Origin: HK1 sp965204915
GTDB lineage: Bacteria; Pseudomonadota; Gammaproteobacteria; HK1
Direction: 5' to 3'
DNA: 64,000 nucleotides
NCBI GenBank assembly: GCA_965204915.1
Contig: OZ242023.1
Coordinates: forward strand, 4,030,001-4,094,000
The notes under the pieces were generated by a model. It was not told the origin of the DNA, did not search any database, and saw only the letters and a list, made by a program, of their open reading frames with translations. Each line of letters begins with the position of its first letter. Positions within the stretch are counted from its first letter, which is position 1. The position numbers were made by a program, and so were the translations under genes. Positions 18,198-26,715 of the stretch are shown here, in pieces.

Positions 18198-19367
18198 ATG
18201 CAGATCAACCCGGGCGGACGCTTGAACACCAAGGACGTGGTGGGCCGAGACGCCGAAATCGCCAGATACTGGGATGTCCTCAAGCGCCAAGGGCTCGTCA
18301 TCTCGGCGGAGCGGCGCATCGGAAAGACCCACATTGTTCTGAAGATGCGCGACGAGTGCCGAAGCGGATACCTGCCCTTCTACCAGGACCTCGAAGCCGT
18401 TCACTCGACCACGGATCTCATCCGCTCGATCTACAGCACCGTTCACCAGTCCTTGAGCGCGTTGCCGAGTTTCAAGGCTCACATCGCCAAGTGGTCTTCC
18501 CTGCTCCCAGGCAAGATCGCCGGCGTCGACCTGCCGACGGGCGACAGCACTTGGCAGACCCTCCTTTCCGAAGCATTCGACGACCTGGTCGGCATCGCCG
18601 ACGACAGGCTCATCCTGATGCTGTGGGACGAATTCCCGCTCATGCTGCACAACCTCCAACGCAGGGAGGGGGCCGACTCGGCCATACGACTCCTGGATCA
18701 CCTGCGCGCCTTGCGCCTTCTCCACGCCGACCGCCTGCGCTTCCTGCTCACCGGCTCGATCGGCCTCCACCTCGTGCTTCGGTCCCTGCGCAAGGCGGGA
18801 AACACCAACGACCCCGTCAACGACATGCTGTCGCTCACCGTCCCGCCCATGGCCTGTCGGGACACCTCCGATCTCGCCGCGGCGCTACTCGAGGAGACCC
18901 GCGCCGCCCGGACGCAGATCCCCGACCTGGCCTCACGCATAGCCAGCGAGGTCGGCGGCTTTCCCTACCATGTCCACCATGTCGTGGATCAGCTCGACCA
19001 ACTGCGGCGCCCGCCTACCCTCCAAGACGTATCGTCCGCGGTGGATACTCTCGTCTACGACTCCCACGACCCGGCGAACTTCAACTACTACGTGAGCCGT
19101 CTGTCTTCGTACTACGCCGCCGACGAGCGGGCGACCGCCCTGGTCATACTGGACACCATGGCCGGCCTGTCGTCGCCGACACCCGTCCCGGAGCTCCTCA
19201 ATCTGTGCAGGCATCGGGACCCGTCGCTGACCGATGAGCAGCTACGCGAAGCCCTGACGGTGCTGGCCGAAGACCACTACATCGAGCCGAGGAAATGTGC
19301 CGGCGGAGCGGCGTACGACTTCCGTTGGCAGCTCGTCAAGAAATGGTGGAAGGAGAGACGGTCATGA
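18198..19367 (+). CDS. AAA ATPase, first of a translationally coupled pair
   Basis: This 389-aa protein has Walker A AERRIGKTHIVLKM (~residues 37–50), Walker B LILMLWDEFPLML (~137–149) and a sensor-like RFLLTGSIGLHLV (~190). The C-terminal third looks like helical winged-helix material (LREALTVLAEDHYIEP). The R-x-x-GKT style resembles archaeal-type/ORC-related AAA proteins in defence islands. ATG 18198 is preceded by AAGGAGGAG and fits the promoter; an earlier ATG at 18171 lies on the −10 box. Its stop overlaps the next start (ATGA). No enzymatic effector domain is visible, so it may act as a sensor or loader. Specific function unknown. Confidence 0.82.
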   Translation: MQINPGGRLNTKDVVGRDAEIARYWDVLKRQGLVISAERRIGKTHIVLKMRDECRSGYLPFYQDLEAVHSTTDLIRSIYSTVHQSLSALPSFKAHIAKWSSLLPGKIAGVDLPTGDSTWQTLLSEAFDDLVGIADDRLILMLWDEFPLMLHNLQRREGADSAIRLLDHLRALRLLHADRLRFLLTGSIGLHLVLRSLRKAGNTNDPVNDMLSLTVPPMACRDTSDLAAALLEETRAARTQIPDLASRIASEVGGFPYHVHHVVDQLDQLRRPPTLQDVSSAVDTLVYDSHDPANFNYYVSRLSSYYAADERATALVILDTMAGLSSPTPVPELLNLCRHRDPSLTDEQLREALTVLAEDHYIEPRKCAGGAAYDFRWQLVKKWWKERRS

Positions 19368-21376
19368 GACACGGCTTTCTGCGCAGTTCCCGCTACAGCC
19401 CGGGAAACATGAACCGCGAGTCCCTGGAGGCCCTCTTCGTCGGGCGTAGCGACGTCATGGAAGACGTGCTGTCCCGCGTCGATACGTCGATACGAAGCCA
19501 GCAGAAACACTACGTTCTCCTGGTTGGGCCGAGGGGTTCGGGGAAGACCCACTTCCTCGTCCTCGCCTACCATCGATTGATGGATCGGTTCGACACGGCC
19601 AATGCCCGTGACCGCGTCGCCGTGGCCCTGCTCAACGAGGAGGAGTGGGGAGTCGCATCCTTCCTCGACCTCGTTGTCCGGATCCTGAGGGCCCTTGCCG
19701 ATCGGGCGCCGGACCTTGATGCCAAGATCGTCGGGATATACGACCGGTTCTCGAAGGACCCCGCGGAAGCCGAGGCTCTTGCGGTCGAACTGCTCCGGCA
19801 ACACACCCGGGGCAAGACGCTTCTCCTCCTCTGCGAGAACCTCGTGGACCTCTTTCACGGTCTGGGCGAGGAAGGGCAGAAGCGATGGCGGGCCGCAATC
19901 CAGGAGGCCGGCAACTGGGCCATCGTGGCATCCACCCCTTCCCTGTTCGCCGCCGTCACCTTGCAGGACAACCCTTTCTACGGCTTCTTTACCATCCGGG
20001 CGCTGGAGAAGATCGACTTCGACACCGGACTCGATCTGCTCGCCAGGAAGGCCGTCCACGAGGGCAAGAGGGAGCTGGCAGACTTCCTCCGCACGCCCCT
20101 CGGCCGCGCCCGCGCGCGGGCCATCCACCATCTCGCCGCCGGCAACCACCGGGCCTACGTCGTCCTGTTCGACTTCCTCGACAAGGAGTCGCTCGATGAT
20201 CTCGTCCGTCCATTCATGGACATGGTCGATGATCTGACGCCCTACTACCAGGACCGGATGCGTCAACTCCCCCCGGCCCAACGCAAGATCGTCGAGTTCC
20301 TGTGTCTCCAGGGCAAGCCTGCGACCATCAAGGACGTATCGACACCCTGCCTGATGTCTCACCAGACCGCCGCCAAACAGATCGGCGAGCTCCACGCCGC
20401 CGGATTCGTCAGCCGAACGCGCATCGGACGCAACACCTTCTGCGAGCTCTCGGAGCCGTTGATGCGGATCTGCATCGAGGTCAAGGACAACAAGACCCGG
20501 CACTTCCGCTTGTTCGTCGAGTTCCTGCGCCACTGGTTCACCAACCGCGAGCTTGAGCGGCGGCATGTGGCGTTCCAGCACGGCGGCCATGGTGCTGGTC
20601 ATGTGCGTGGAGAAGCATTGATTGAACTTGGTCGTCCTGCGGATGCGATCGCGGCTTTCGATGAGCTGCTGCCAATGAACTGCTGCCATTCATTGCTGCT
20701 AGCTGCCTCATGCGTTCGTGGGATCGGCGACTACGCCTCGGCTGGCAGGTACCTCGAACGAGTCGCCGAGATGCAGCCCGACAATCGAGAGCTCTGGATC
20801 GAACGCACACGCCTTCACATCGACGAGCGCGCCTTCGGCGCGGCGGCCGAGAGCGCCGCCAGGATTGAAGCCCTGCCAGGCGGCCTGCTCCTGGGACGCC
20901 TGCTTGCCGCGCAGGCGGCCGCCGCCACCGAGCCGCTGCCGGTGGCGCTGAACACCCTCGGGGTGGTCCTTGACCCTGAAGACTTCGAGAGCGACGAAGA
21001 GCGGCACCTCGAAGCTACCGTGGGGATCCTGACCGTCTCGCTACGCAACTTCGGTCCCCGGCATCTTCCCCAAGGGCTGACGAAGCTCCGGGGCCTGTTG
21101 ACGGATCGGCTCGAAGGAGGCGTCGTCGGCCGCATACTGACCGACTTCCTCAAGGCGAACGTCGATGATGGTTTTACGGGGTCTCTGGCGGATTGGGAGC
21201 GGGCCTTGGAGGGTCTCTCTGACACCTTGGCCGACCTCCCCGACTGCCGCATCCCGGTCGAGATGCTCCAGGTGGCAGTGAGGTACACCAAAACGGGTGA
21301 CGAGAGACACCTGTTGAGCCTGCCGCTCGAACAGCGTCAATTGCTGGAAAGCGTCCTGCCACCAGCCACGGGCTGA
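19364..21376 (+). CDS. AAA ATPase with winged-helix-like and helical-repeat C-terminus, second of coupled pair
   Basis: This 670-aa protein starts at ATG 19364, overlapping the upstream TGA, with GGAAGGAGAGACGGTC before it. Walker A is VGPRGSGKTHFLVL (~residues 54–67). The Walker B position reads LLLLCENLVDLF (~152–163), where the usual D-E is C-E, so ATP hydrolysis may be altered. Residues ~300–370 look like a MarR-type winged helix (RKIVEFLCLQGKPATIKDVS…). From ~410 onward there are helical repeats resembling TPR (GRPADAIAAFDELL, DYASAGRYLERVAEM). This layout resembles ORC/Cdc6-like DNA-binding ATPases of defence loci. It is convergent with the helicase gene. Confidence 0.82.
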   Translation: MRHGFLRSSRYSPGNMNRESLEALFVGRSDVMEDVLSRVDTSIRSQQKHYVLLVGPRGSGKTHFLVLAYHRLMDRFDTANARDRVAVALLNEEEWGVASFLDLVVRILRALADRAPDLDAKIVGIYDRFSKDPAEAEALAVELLRQHTRGKTLLLLCENLVDLFHGLGEEGQKRWRAAIQEAGNWAIVASTPSLFAAVTLQDNPFYGFFTIRALEKIDFDTGLDLLARKAVHEGKRELADFLRTPLGRARARAIHHLAAGNHRAYVVLFDFLDKESLDDLVRPFMDMVDDLTPYYQDRMRQLPPAQRKIVEFLCLQGKPATIKDVSTPCLMSHQTAAKQIGELHAAGFVSRTRIGRNTFCELSEPLMRICIEVKDNKTRHFRLFVEFLRHWFTNRELERRHVAFQHGGHGAGHVRGEALIELGRPADAIAAFDELLPMNCCHSLLLAASCVRGIGDYASAGRYLERVAEMQPDNRELWIERTRLHIDERAFGAAAESAARIEALPGGLLLGRLLAAQAAAATEPLPVALNTLGVVLDPEDFESDEERHLEATVGILTVSLRNFGPRHLPQGLTKLRGLLTDRLEGGVVGRILTDFLKANVDDGFTGSLADWERALEGLSDTLADLPDCRIPVEMLQVAVRYTKTGDERHLLSLPLEQRQLLESVLPPATG

Positions 21377-21544
21377 CACCTGGGTCTTCCGCAGAATTTG
21401 TGGGCAGAAAATAAAGAATGACGACCCGCTCCGTCCTCGGTGGGGCATCGGAAGGGCCGTCCTGTGGAATGGGCCCCGGGTGGCGGCTCTCATCGGATGG
21501 CTCCTTCCTGGCCGGACCGGTACCGCATTCCTCGACCCTGCCCG

Positions 21545-24500
21545 TCAAGCCTCGCCTTCGATGATCGACCAGACCCGATGGTGGCTGGCGCCTCGGTTGC
21601 CGAGCGCGGCCGTCCAGGTGTCCACGCCGGCGCTCCGAACCCTGGCTCGCACTTCGTGCAGCGGCTCGGCGGCGCCGACTTCGAGCTGTCGCGCCAGCGG
21701 TACGGCGGCGGTGCGGGGAACACCGAGCAGCCGAAGGGCGATCGCCTCGTCCGAGTTCACGCCGTAGTAGACGCGGGCCGGCAGGTTGCGCAGCATCCGC
21801 TTCTCGTCGGCCGGCAACGAATCGAAGGTATCCCCGATGGTCAGGGATTGGAGCGCGGCCAAGCCCCAGGACGCGGTTTGCGTCAACCGTCCGAAAATTC
21901 TCCGGCAACACCGGGTCATCGCCGTCACGGAATCGGCTTGGCCGGTGGCGCCATCACCATGACCCGGCTTGCCGGCGAAGTACTCGGTGGCCATGTCGGG
22001 CAGGGGGCGGCCCTGCACCCAATCGCAGATGATGCGCGAGAGGGTGTCGCCGTCGGGGCGAGGGCCTCCCGTCACTTCCCGAAGTGAGTCTCGGAGCTCC
22101 GGGACCTGGAGCAATACGCCAATCATCCTTTGTAGATCGCGCCGTCGAGGGCCGAAGAGATCGGGTGACCACGCATCACCCGTCACGTTCGCTTCTTCGA
22201 GGCGGACCAGCGTGTTGCCGACCGTCTCCCACGAGAATCCGGTCGCGTCCACGAGCTTCAGCGGCTTCTCCTTGATACGTTCCGCGTAGTTGTAGACACC
22301 GCGTACCAGTCGGTCGGCCCAACCCTGGTGGCTTCTGCGCAAGGTCCGGAATCCGAGCGTTCCCCGGAGCACCTGTTCCACTTCCGCGGCGAACCGTTCG
22401 TGGTCGCCGATCTGCCTGTACGTATGCGCGAGATACTGAAGGAACGACGACCACTCCGGCAGCCACGCCAGCGTCTCCAGGTGAAGCAGACTCCCTTCGT
22501 CCTCGACCTTCCGCACCATGTCGATCAGCGTCGAGGAGAGCTCGCCGACGGACCTCTCGATATACGCATCGAGCTTTTCGACCCTGGCGTCGTCAGGGGC
22601 CGCCAGCGCGATGATGCCGAGATCGCCCTGATCGACGCGGCCGGCCCGCCCCGCGATGTTCCAGAAGTCCTCGGGCGGCATCTCCTGGCCGTAGGGATAC
22701 TGATGGCTGGCGAAGACCACGCCCGACACGGGAAAGTTGACGCCCTGGGCGATGGTCGTGGTCGCAACCAGAACCCGCAGCTCGTTGCGTTCCGTCAACC
22801 ACTCGACGATCGTCCGCGTATCGTCGGACAGCCCGGCGTGATGCACGCCGACGCCGTACTCCAGCAGCGGCCCCAAGGGAAAGTCCGGCCCCATCTCGTC
22901 GGCGAGAAAATGCTGAACGTGGCCCAGATCCTCGCTCGTGTGAGTGATGCGGTTTTCGTCCACCTTGAATGCTTCGGCCACGCTCCAGCTACGTCTCGGC
23001 TGGTCCACAAGAACGATGACCGCGCCGCGCCGCTTCAGAACCTGTGCCGTGGCCGCCGCGAGCTTGCCAGGCGACCTTGCGACCGTCGACCACGACAGTC
23101 CCAGCGGACGGCATTCCCCGTTTGCGCGGGGACGGGCTTCGAGCGCCAGCGCCTCCGGGACGGTGATCGTCTTCCGGGTCGTATGCCGGGCCAGCAGATC
23201 GATCCCGAAGTCGCCGCGCGCTTCGCCTTTCCGGGGCCGCGCGATGGCGACCACCCGGTCGTTCGGCGTCCAGTCCACCCCGAGCTCGATGCTCCGGTGG
23301 CTGTCGGGCGCCAGCCAGCGTGCGATTTCGTCCGCGTTGGGGACGAACGGGGTCAGCAGCAGGAATTGGGCGTGCCGGCACTCGCGGTTGATCGTCGCGA
23401 GCAGCAACTCCAGTCTCAGGCCACGCGGGCCGGATGCCAGTCCGTGCGCTTCGTCCACGACGACGAGGGTCAGTGGACGCCCGATCCGGCGCTCCCAGTC
23501 GCCGCGCAGCATCAGATCGAGCTTCTCGGGGGTCGTGACGAGCAGGCGGAACTGCCGGCCGGCATCGGCGTCCACCAGCATGTCGGCTTCGAGGCCGTCG
23601 ATGTCCAGGGCCGGGCTGACCTTCTCGACGACGATGCCGAGGTCCGCGAAGTCCCGCCGCAAGCGCAGCGTCACCTGGTTGACGAGCGCCCGCGTCGGCG
23701 CAAGGTAGGCGACCCATCCGCGCTCGCGGTCGAACTGGTTCAACGCCTGGAGAATGCGGAATTGGGCGATGAAGGTCTTGCCGCTCGACGTGGGCAGACT
23801 CACCACGACGGAGCGATGCCCGGACCCGAGCAATCCTTCCTCCCGCAACGTGCGCCGCTGCGGGGGCAGCATCTCGAAGATCGGTTGCCGGCGGTCGCGC
23901 GAGACCATCGATTCGACGAACGTGGAGACGCGGCTGTTCGCGGCGCGGGTGACCGTCCAGATGCTGTTGTCGACGAGCGTCCGGGCGGTGCGGGCGAGCA
24001 GTCGCGCGAACGTCTCCCGCTCCATGAGCCCTCCGGCCGCCGCGGCCGTGACCGCGCGGTCGAACTGCGCTTCAAGCTGTTCCCGGACGTCGTAGCGCCC
24101 CTCGACGGCTCCTTGGGACAGGTACTGACCCAGGATCTCCGCCGCCTTCGCCAAGTGGTACGTGGTCACGAGCTCCCACGCGGGTCCGGCATCCTGCCGT
24201 TGCTCGGCCTGATGCAGAAACCCCGGCTCGTAGTCGCGCTGGCTCGACCGGAGATCGGCGACCTGCGCCTGTACCGCATCGAGATCGTCCCATCCCCGCT
24301 TGCGGAGAAGCCGCAGCCACACCTCCAGGATCGTGGACCAGACGCGCCGCCCCCAATCGTCCGCGTCCAGCGGCAGCGCCGGCCATCCATTCGAGGAAAG
24401 AAGCCGTTTGACGTCCGCACCCCGGTCGCCGAGGACGCCGAGGCATCCGAGCCGCACGAGGGACTGCGCCGTTTCCGTGGGCGTGCCCTCATGCGGCAGA

Positions 24501-24769
24501 ACCCGGGCCACCTGAAATGCCTCCGCGGCGGCGGCGCGGAGGTCGGCCGGGTCTCCGTCGTCGAGCAGAACGATGACGCGGAGTTCGAGGGCGTTGGCGA
24601 CGAACCGAAGGTGAGCGTCGTCGAGATGTCCGGTCCCGTGGATGTCGAGGGCGTCCCGGAGCCGGCGGCGCCCCGCCTCCTCCGCGGCGCGATCAACCTT
24701 CTCCACGCCGAGCGAGTCCACGATCCAGGATTCGGCGGTCGAGGGGCATCTGTCTGTATGTACAATCAT
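21545..24769 (-). CDS. Ski2-like superfamily 2 DEAH helicase
   Basis: At about 1,074 aa from ATG 24769, this protein has an ATPase motif SLPTSSGKTFIAQ (~residues 321–333), motif Ia YLAPTRALVNQV, DEAH box VVVDEAHGL (~436), motif V TTTIAQGVNFP and motif VI NIAGRAGR (~705), the Ski2/Brr2-type arrangement. The ~300-residue N-terminal region is unassigned. The coding frame extends 15 codons upstream to a TTG, but that stretch is AT-rich and lacks a ribosome site. The gene faces the two-ATPase operon, and the methylase lies beyond the IS4 element. Related helicases occur in Hachiman and helicase–methylase–ATPase loci. No HamA-like partner is visible. Confidence 0.85.
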   Translation of the reverse strand: MIVHTDRCPSTAESWIVDSLGVEKVDRAAEEAGRRRLRDALDIHGTGHLDDAHLRFVANALELRVIVLLDDGDPADLRAAAAEAFQVARVLPHEGTPTETAQSLVRLGCLGVLGDRGADVKRLLSSNGWPALPLDADDWGRRVWSTILEVWLRLLRKRGWDDLDAVQAQVADLRSSQRDYEPGFLHQAEQRQDAGPAWELVTTYHLAKAAEILGQYLSQGAVEGRYDVREQLEAQFDRAVTAAAAGGLMERETFARLLARTARTLVDNSIWTVTRAANSRVSTFVESMVSRDRRQPIFEMLPPQRRTLREEGLLGSGHRSVVVSLPTSSGKTFIAQFRILQALNQFDRERGWVAYLAPTRALVNQVTLRLRRDFADLGIVVEKVSPALDIDGLEADMLVDADAGRQFRLLVTTPEKLDLMLRGDWERRIGRPLTLVVVDEAHGLASGPRGLRLELLLATINRECRHAQFLLLTPFVPNADEIARWLAPDSHRSIELGVDWTPNDRVVAIARPRKGEARGDFGIDLLARHTTRKTITVPEALALEARPRANGECRPLGLSWSTVARSPGKLAAATAQVLKRRGAVIVLVDQPRRSWSVAEAFKVDENRITHTSEDLGHVQHFLADEMGPDFPLGPLLEYGVGVHHAGLSDDTRTIVEWLTERNELRVLVATTTIAQGVNFPVSGVVFASHQYPYGQEMPPEDFWNIAGRAGRVDQGDLGIIALAAPDDARVEKLDAYIERSVGELSSTLIDMVRKVEDEGSLLHLETLAWLPEWSSFLQYLAHTYRQIGDHERFAAEVEQVLRGTLGFRTLRRSHQGWADRLVRGVYNYAERIKEKPLKLVDATGFSWETVGNTLVRLEEANVTGDAWSPDLFGPRRRDLQRMIGVLLQVPELRDSLREVTGGPRPDGDTLSRIICDWVQGRPLPDMATEYFAGKPGHGDGATGQADSVTAMTRCCRRIFGRLTQTASWGLAALQSLTIGDTFDSLPADEKRMLRNLPARVYYGVNSDEAIALRLLGVPRTAAVPLARQLEVGAAEPLHEVRARVRSAGVDTWTAALGNRGASHHRVWSIIEGEA

Positions 24770-25127
24770 TTGATTTAATTGTATTTTATTTGAGAGATTA
24801 AATTGGCCGTGCAAAAAATGTACGAATACTTGACGCGAGTTCGTGAGGGCACGAAGGAGTTGGAGTTCTGTCGGCTCGTCGGGTCAGGCAGCCTCGGGAC
24901 GTATCGCCAAGGTACGTACCGCAGCTATTCCTGCCAACAGATTCCGAATTATTTTTATATTTCAATAAATTATGTGAAAATAGGGACAAGAAATTCACAA
25001 TTAGAATACAATTAATTGATATTTATGGATTTTATCCCCGAACGAGAATTTCTGACATACCTGAGTTGTGATAAACATCGAACCGAGGCACCATGTCTGT
25101 AGGCGCAGAACGACACGTGACTGATCG
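24770..25127. other. AT-rich intergenic patch upstream of the helicase
   Basis: These ~360 bp are strikingly A+T-rich in an otherwise GC-rich window (runs such as TGTATTTTATTTGAGAG and ATTTTTATATTTCAATAAATT). They may hold the helicase promoter. A weak 70-codon frame (24803–25015, plus) has no recognisable features and I do not call it a gene. The patch probably came with foreign DNA. Confidence 0.5.
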
Positions 25128-25262
25128 ATGCCCAAATCGCAGAAAAAGCAACGTACCATCTCCTACTTGCGGGCCACTTGGGCGCGTCCTTCGGGGATGT
25201 CACTCCAAGAGGCACTGGGGAGATGCACGGAGCAATTGCCGGACCTGCACGACACCTCATGA
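25128..25262 (+). pseudogene. Gene stub truncated by the IS4-family element
   Basis: An ATG at 25128 opens MPKSQKKQRTISYLRATW, continuing through GMSLQEALGRCTEQLPDLHD. The frame ends at a TGA lying exactly against the left IS4 end (25263). The protein-like composition and the stop at the junction suggest the N-terminus of a gene cut by the insertion. No continuation is found at the right IS border, so the rest was deleted. Family not recognised. An in-frame TGA at 25122 precludes a longer start. Confidence 0.45.
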
Positions 25263-26580
25263 ATCCCCTCATTTGAGACATCAGATGACACCAAAGATTT
25301 CACGATACACTCGCTGCTCCATGAGCATCTGTGAGAACTTCTCAACCAACGGCCGCAGCCGATGCTCCGGCCAATTCGGAATGTGCTCATACAGCATCAA
25401 TCCCTGGCGAAACAGCGAATGCGTGCGGCGCTTCACCGTATTCGCCTTCAACCACCGGTCATATCCCAAACGCTCCCCCGCCGCACCCAACAACGTCAAC
25501 AACGCAATCGACAATGCACTCAGCAACAACAGCCGGTCGCGACGCTCCACCCGCTTGATACGCATCGACGACAACCCCATCCCGAATCGCATGTCCTTGA
25601 TGTCGCGAAAGCTCGTCTCAATCCCCCAACGCTTGCCGTAGTAGCGAATCAGCGTACGCGTCGCCACCTTGCCCTCACTCGCCACCAAACACCACACCTC
25701 CTTCATCTCCTTGTCATGCACACACACCACTGTCCCCACCTCCAATTCATGCGCATCCGTCACTCTCGCTCCACGCAACGTCCGAGAACGACCTCCCTTC
25801 CCCACCCAATCCGATGCCAATCGCCGCTCCCCCTTCGCACTCGTCACGTAAATGTCCCCACGGATACGTATCACATACCCAAAACCCATCTCCTCACTCA
25901 GATACCGAAACATCGGACCACTCCCAAACCCCCGGTCCGCCACCACCGTCACCTTCACCCCCGACGGCATCACCGCGCGCAACCGACACAGCAACTCATC
26001 CTCATACCGGCGCTGATTCCCCTTCAGACTCGAACTCTCCACACTCCTCCACATCAACGGCGTCGCACGACCATGACCGGTCAACATCGACAGCACCAGC
26101 GTCTCATGACCGTCCCGCGCAAAGCTCGTCCAGTCCAATGCCACCACAATCTCAACACGCCCTCCCACCAGATACGGAGCCCAGTATCCGAAGAACGTGC
26201 CCACATCAATGCCCTCATTGCTCAGCAACCGGTCGACTTGCTTCACACCATGCTTGCTCAGCTTCCCCAGTGCCTGCGCCAACCCTTGCCCCACCAAGTG
26301 CACCGCCAGCGACGCACTGGTGAGCACCCCCAACGTCGCATTGGCCAACGACAGCACTCGTTTGGCGTGTAGGTCACCGCCATACACATTCGAAATGAAT
26401 TCGGCCATCTCGTCGCGCTGCATGACCACTTTCTGTTTCATCGTCCGCCCCCGGTCGATTCGGAGGCTCAATTTTGATCTCAAATTCAGCGCTGTGCAAA
26501 TCTATAACACCCTGGAGATAATAGATGAACATATAATCAATAGATTAGAGAATGTTCTTCATGTAAAGGATGAGGGGATC
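25262..26580 (-). mobile_element. IS4-family insertion sequence
   Basis: The element is ~1,318 bp. Its ends carry the inverted repeat ATCCCCTCAT (25263–25272; complement ATGAGGGGAT at 26570–26579), extending imperfectly inward to a shared ACAT. It contains one transposase gene, apparently intact. I could not find a target-site duplication in the flanks, so the insertion is old or was followed by a flank deletion. It separates the helicase gene from the DUF1156 methylase. Confidence 0.75.
25281..26441 (-). CDS. IS4-family transposase
   Basis: This 386-aa DDE transposase has catalytic motif positions VVALDWTSFARDG (first Asp, ~residue 103), VTVVADRGFGSG (second Asp) and YYGKRWGIETSFRDIKD, matching the IS4 signature Y-x2-R-x3-E-x6-K with the catalytic Glu. 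ATG 26441 is used; a TTG 42 bases upstream would extend it by 14 residues. No internal stop or frameshift. Codon use is AT-richer than neighbouring genes. Confidence 0.88.
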   Translation of the reverse strand: MKQKVVMQRDEMAEFISNVYGGDLHAKRVLSLANATLGVLTSASLAVHLVGQGLAQALGKLSKHGVKQVDRLLSNEGIDVGTFFGYWAPYLVGGRVEIVVALDWTSFARDGHETLVLSMLTGHGRATPLMWRSVESSSLKGNQRRYEDELLCRLRAVMPSGVKVTVVADRGFGSGPMFRYLSEEMGFGYVIRIRGDIYVTSAKGERRLASDWVGKGGRSRTLRGARVTDAHELEVGTVVCVHDKEMKEVWCLVASEGKVATRTLIRYYGKRWGIETSFRDIKDMRFGMGLSSMRIKRVERRDRLLLLSALSIALLTLLGAAGERLGYDRWLKANTVKRRTHSLFRQGLMLYEHIPNWPEHRLRPLVEKFSQMLMEQRVYREIFGVI

Positions 26581-26715
26581 CTTGAGGGTTGAGGCCGGTT
26601 CGGAAATCGACCCAGGCCCGCCGGTCTCCGGGATACCAGGGGAGGCCCGGCGTCCGTCGTCGTCCTCGACGCATGACGGAGGATGCCGCGCCATGTCTGG
26701 CGGGGAGGAGAAACG

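Noticed and set aside
21545..24769. Hachiman HamB identity for the Ski2-like helicase
   Set aside because: No DUF1837 (HamA) gene is adjacent, so the call is limited to a Ski2-like helicase.
24803..25015. 70-codon plus-strand ORF in the AT-rich patch
   Set aside because: TTG start without ribosome site and no recognisable features; may be by chance.
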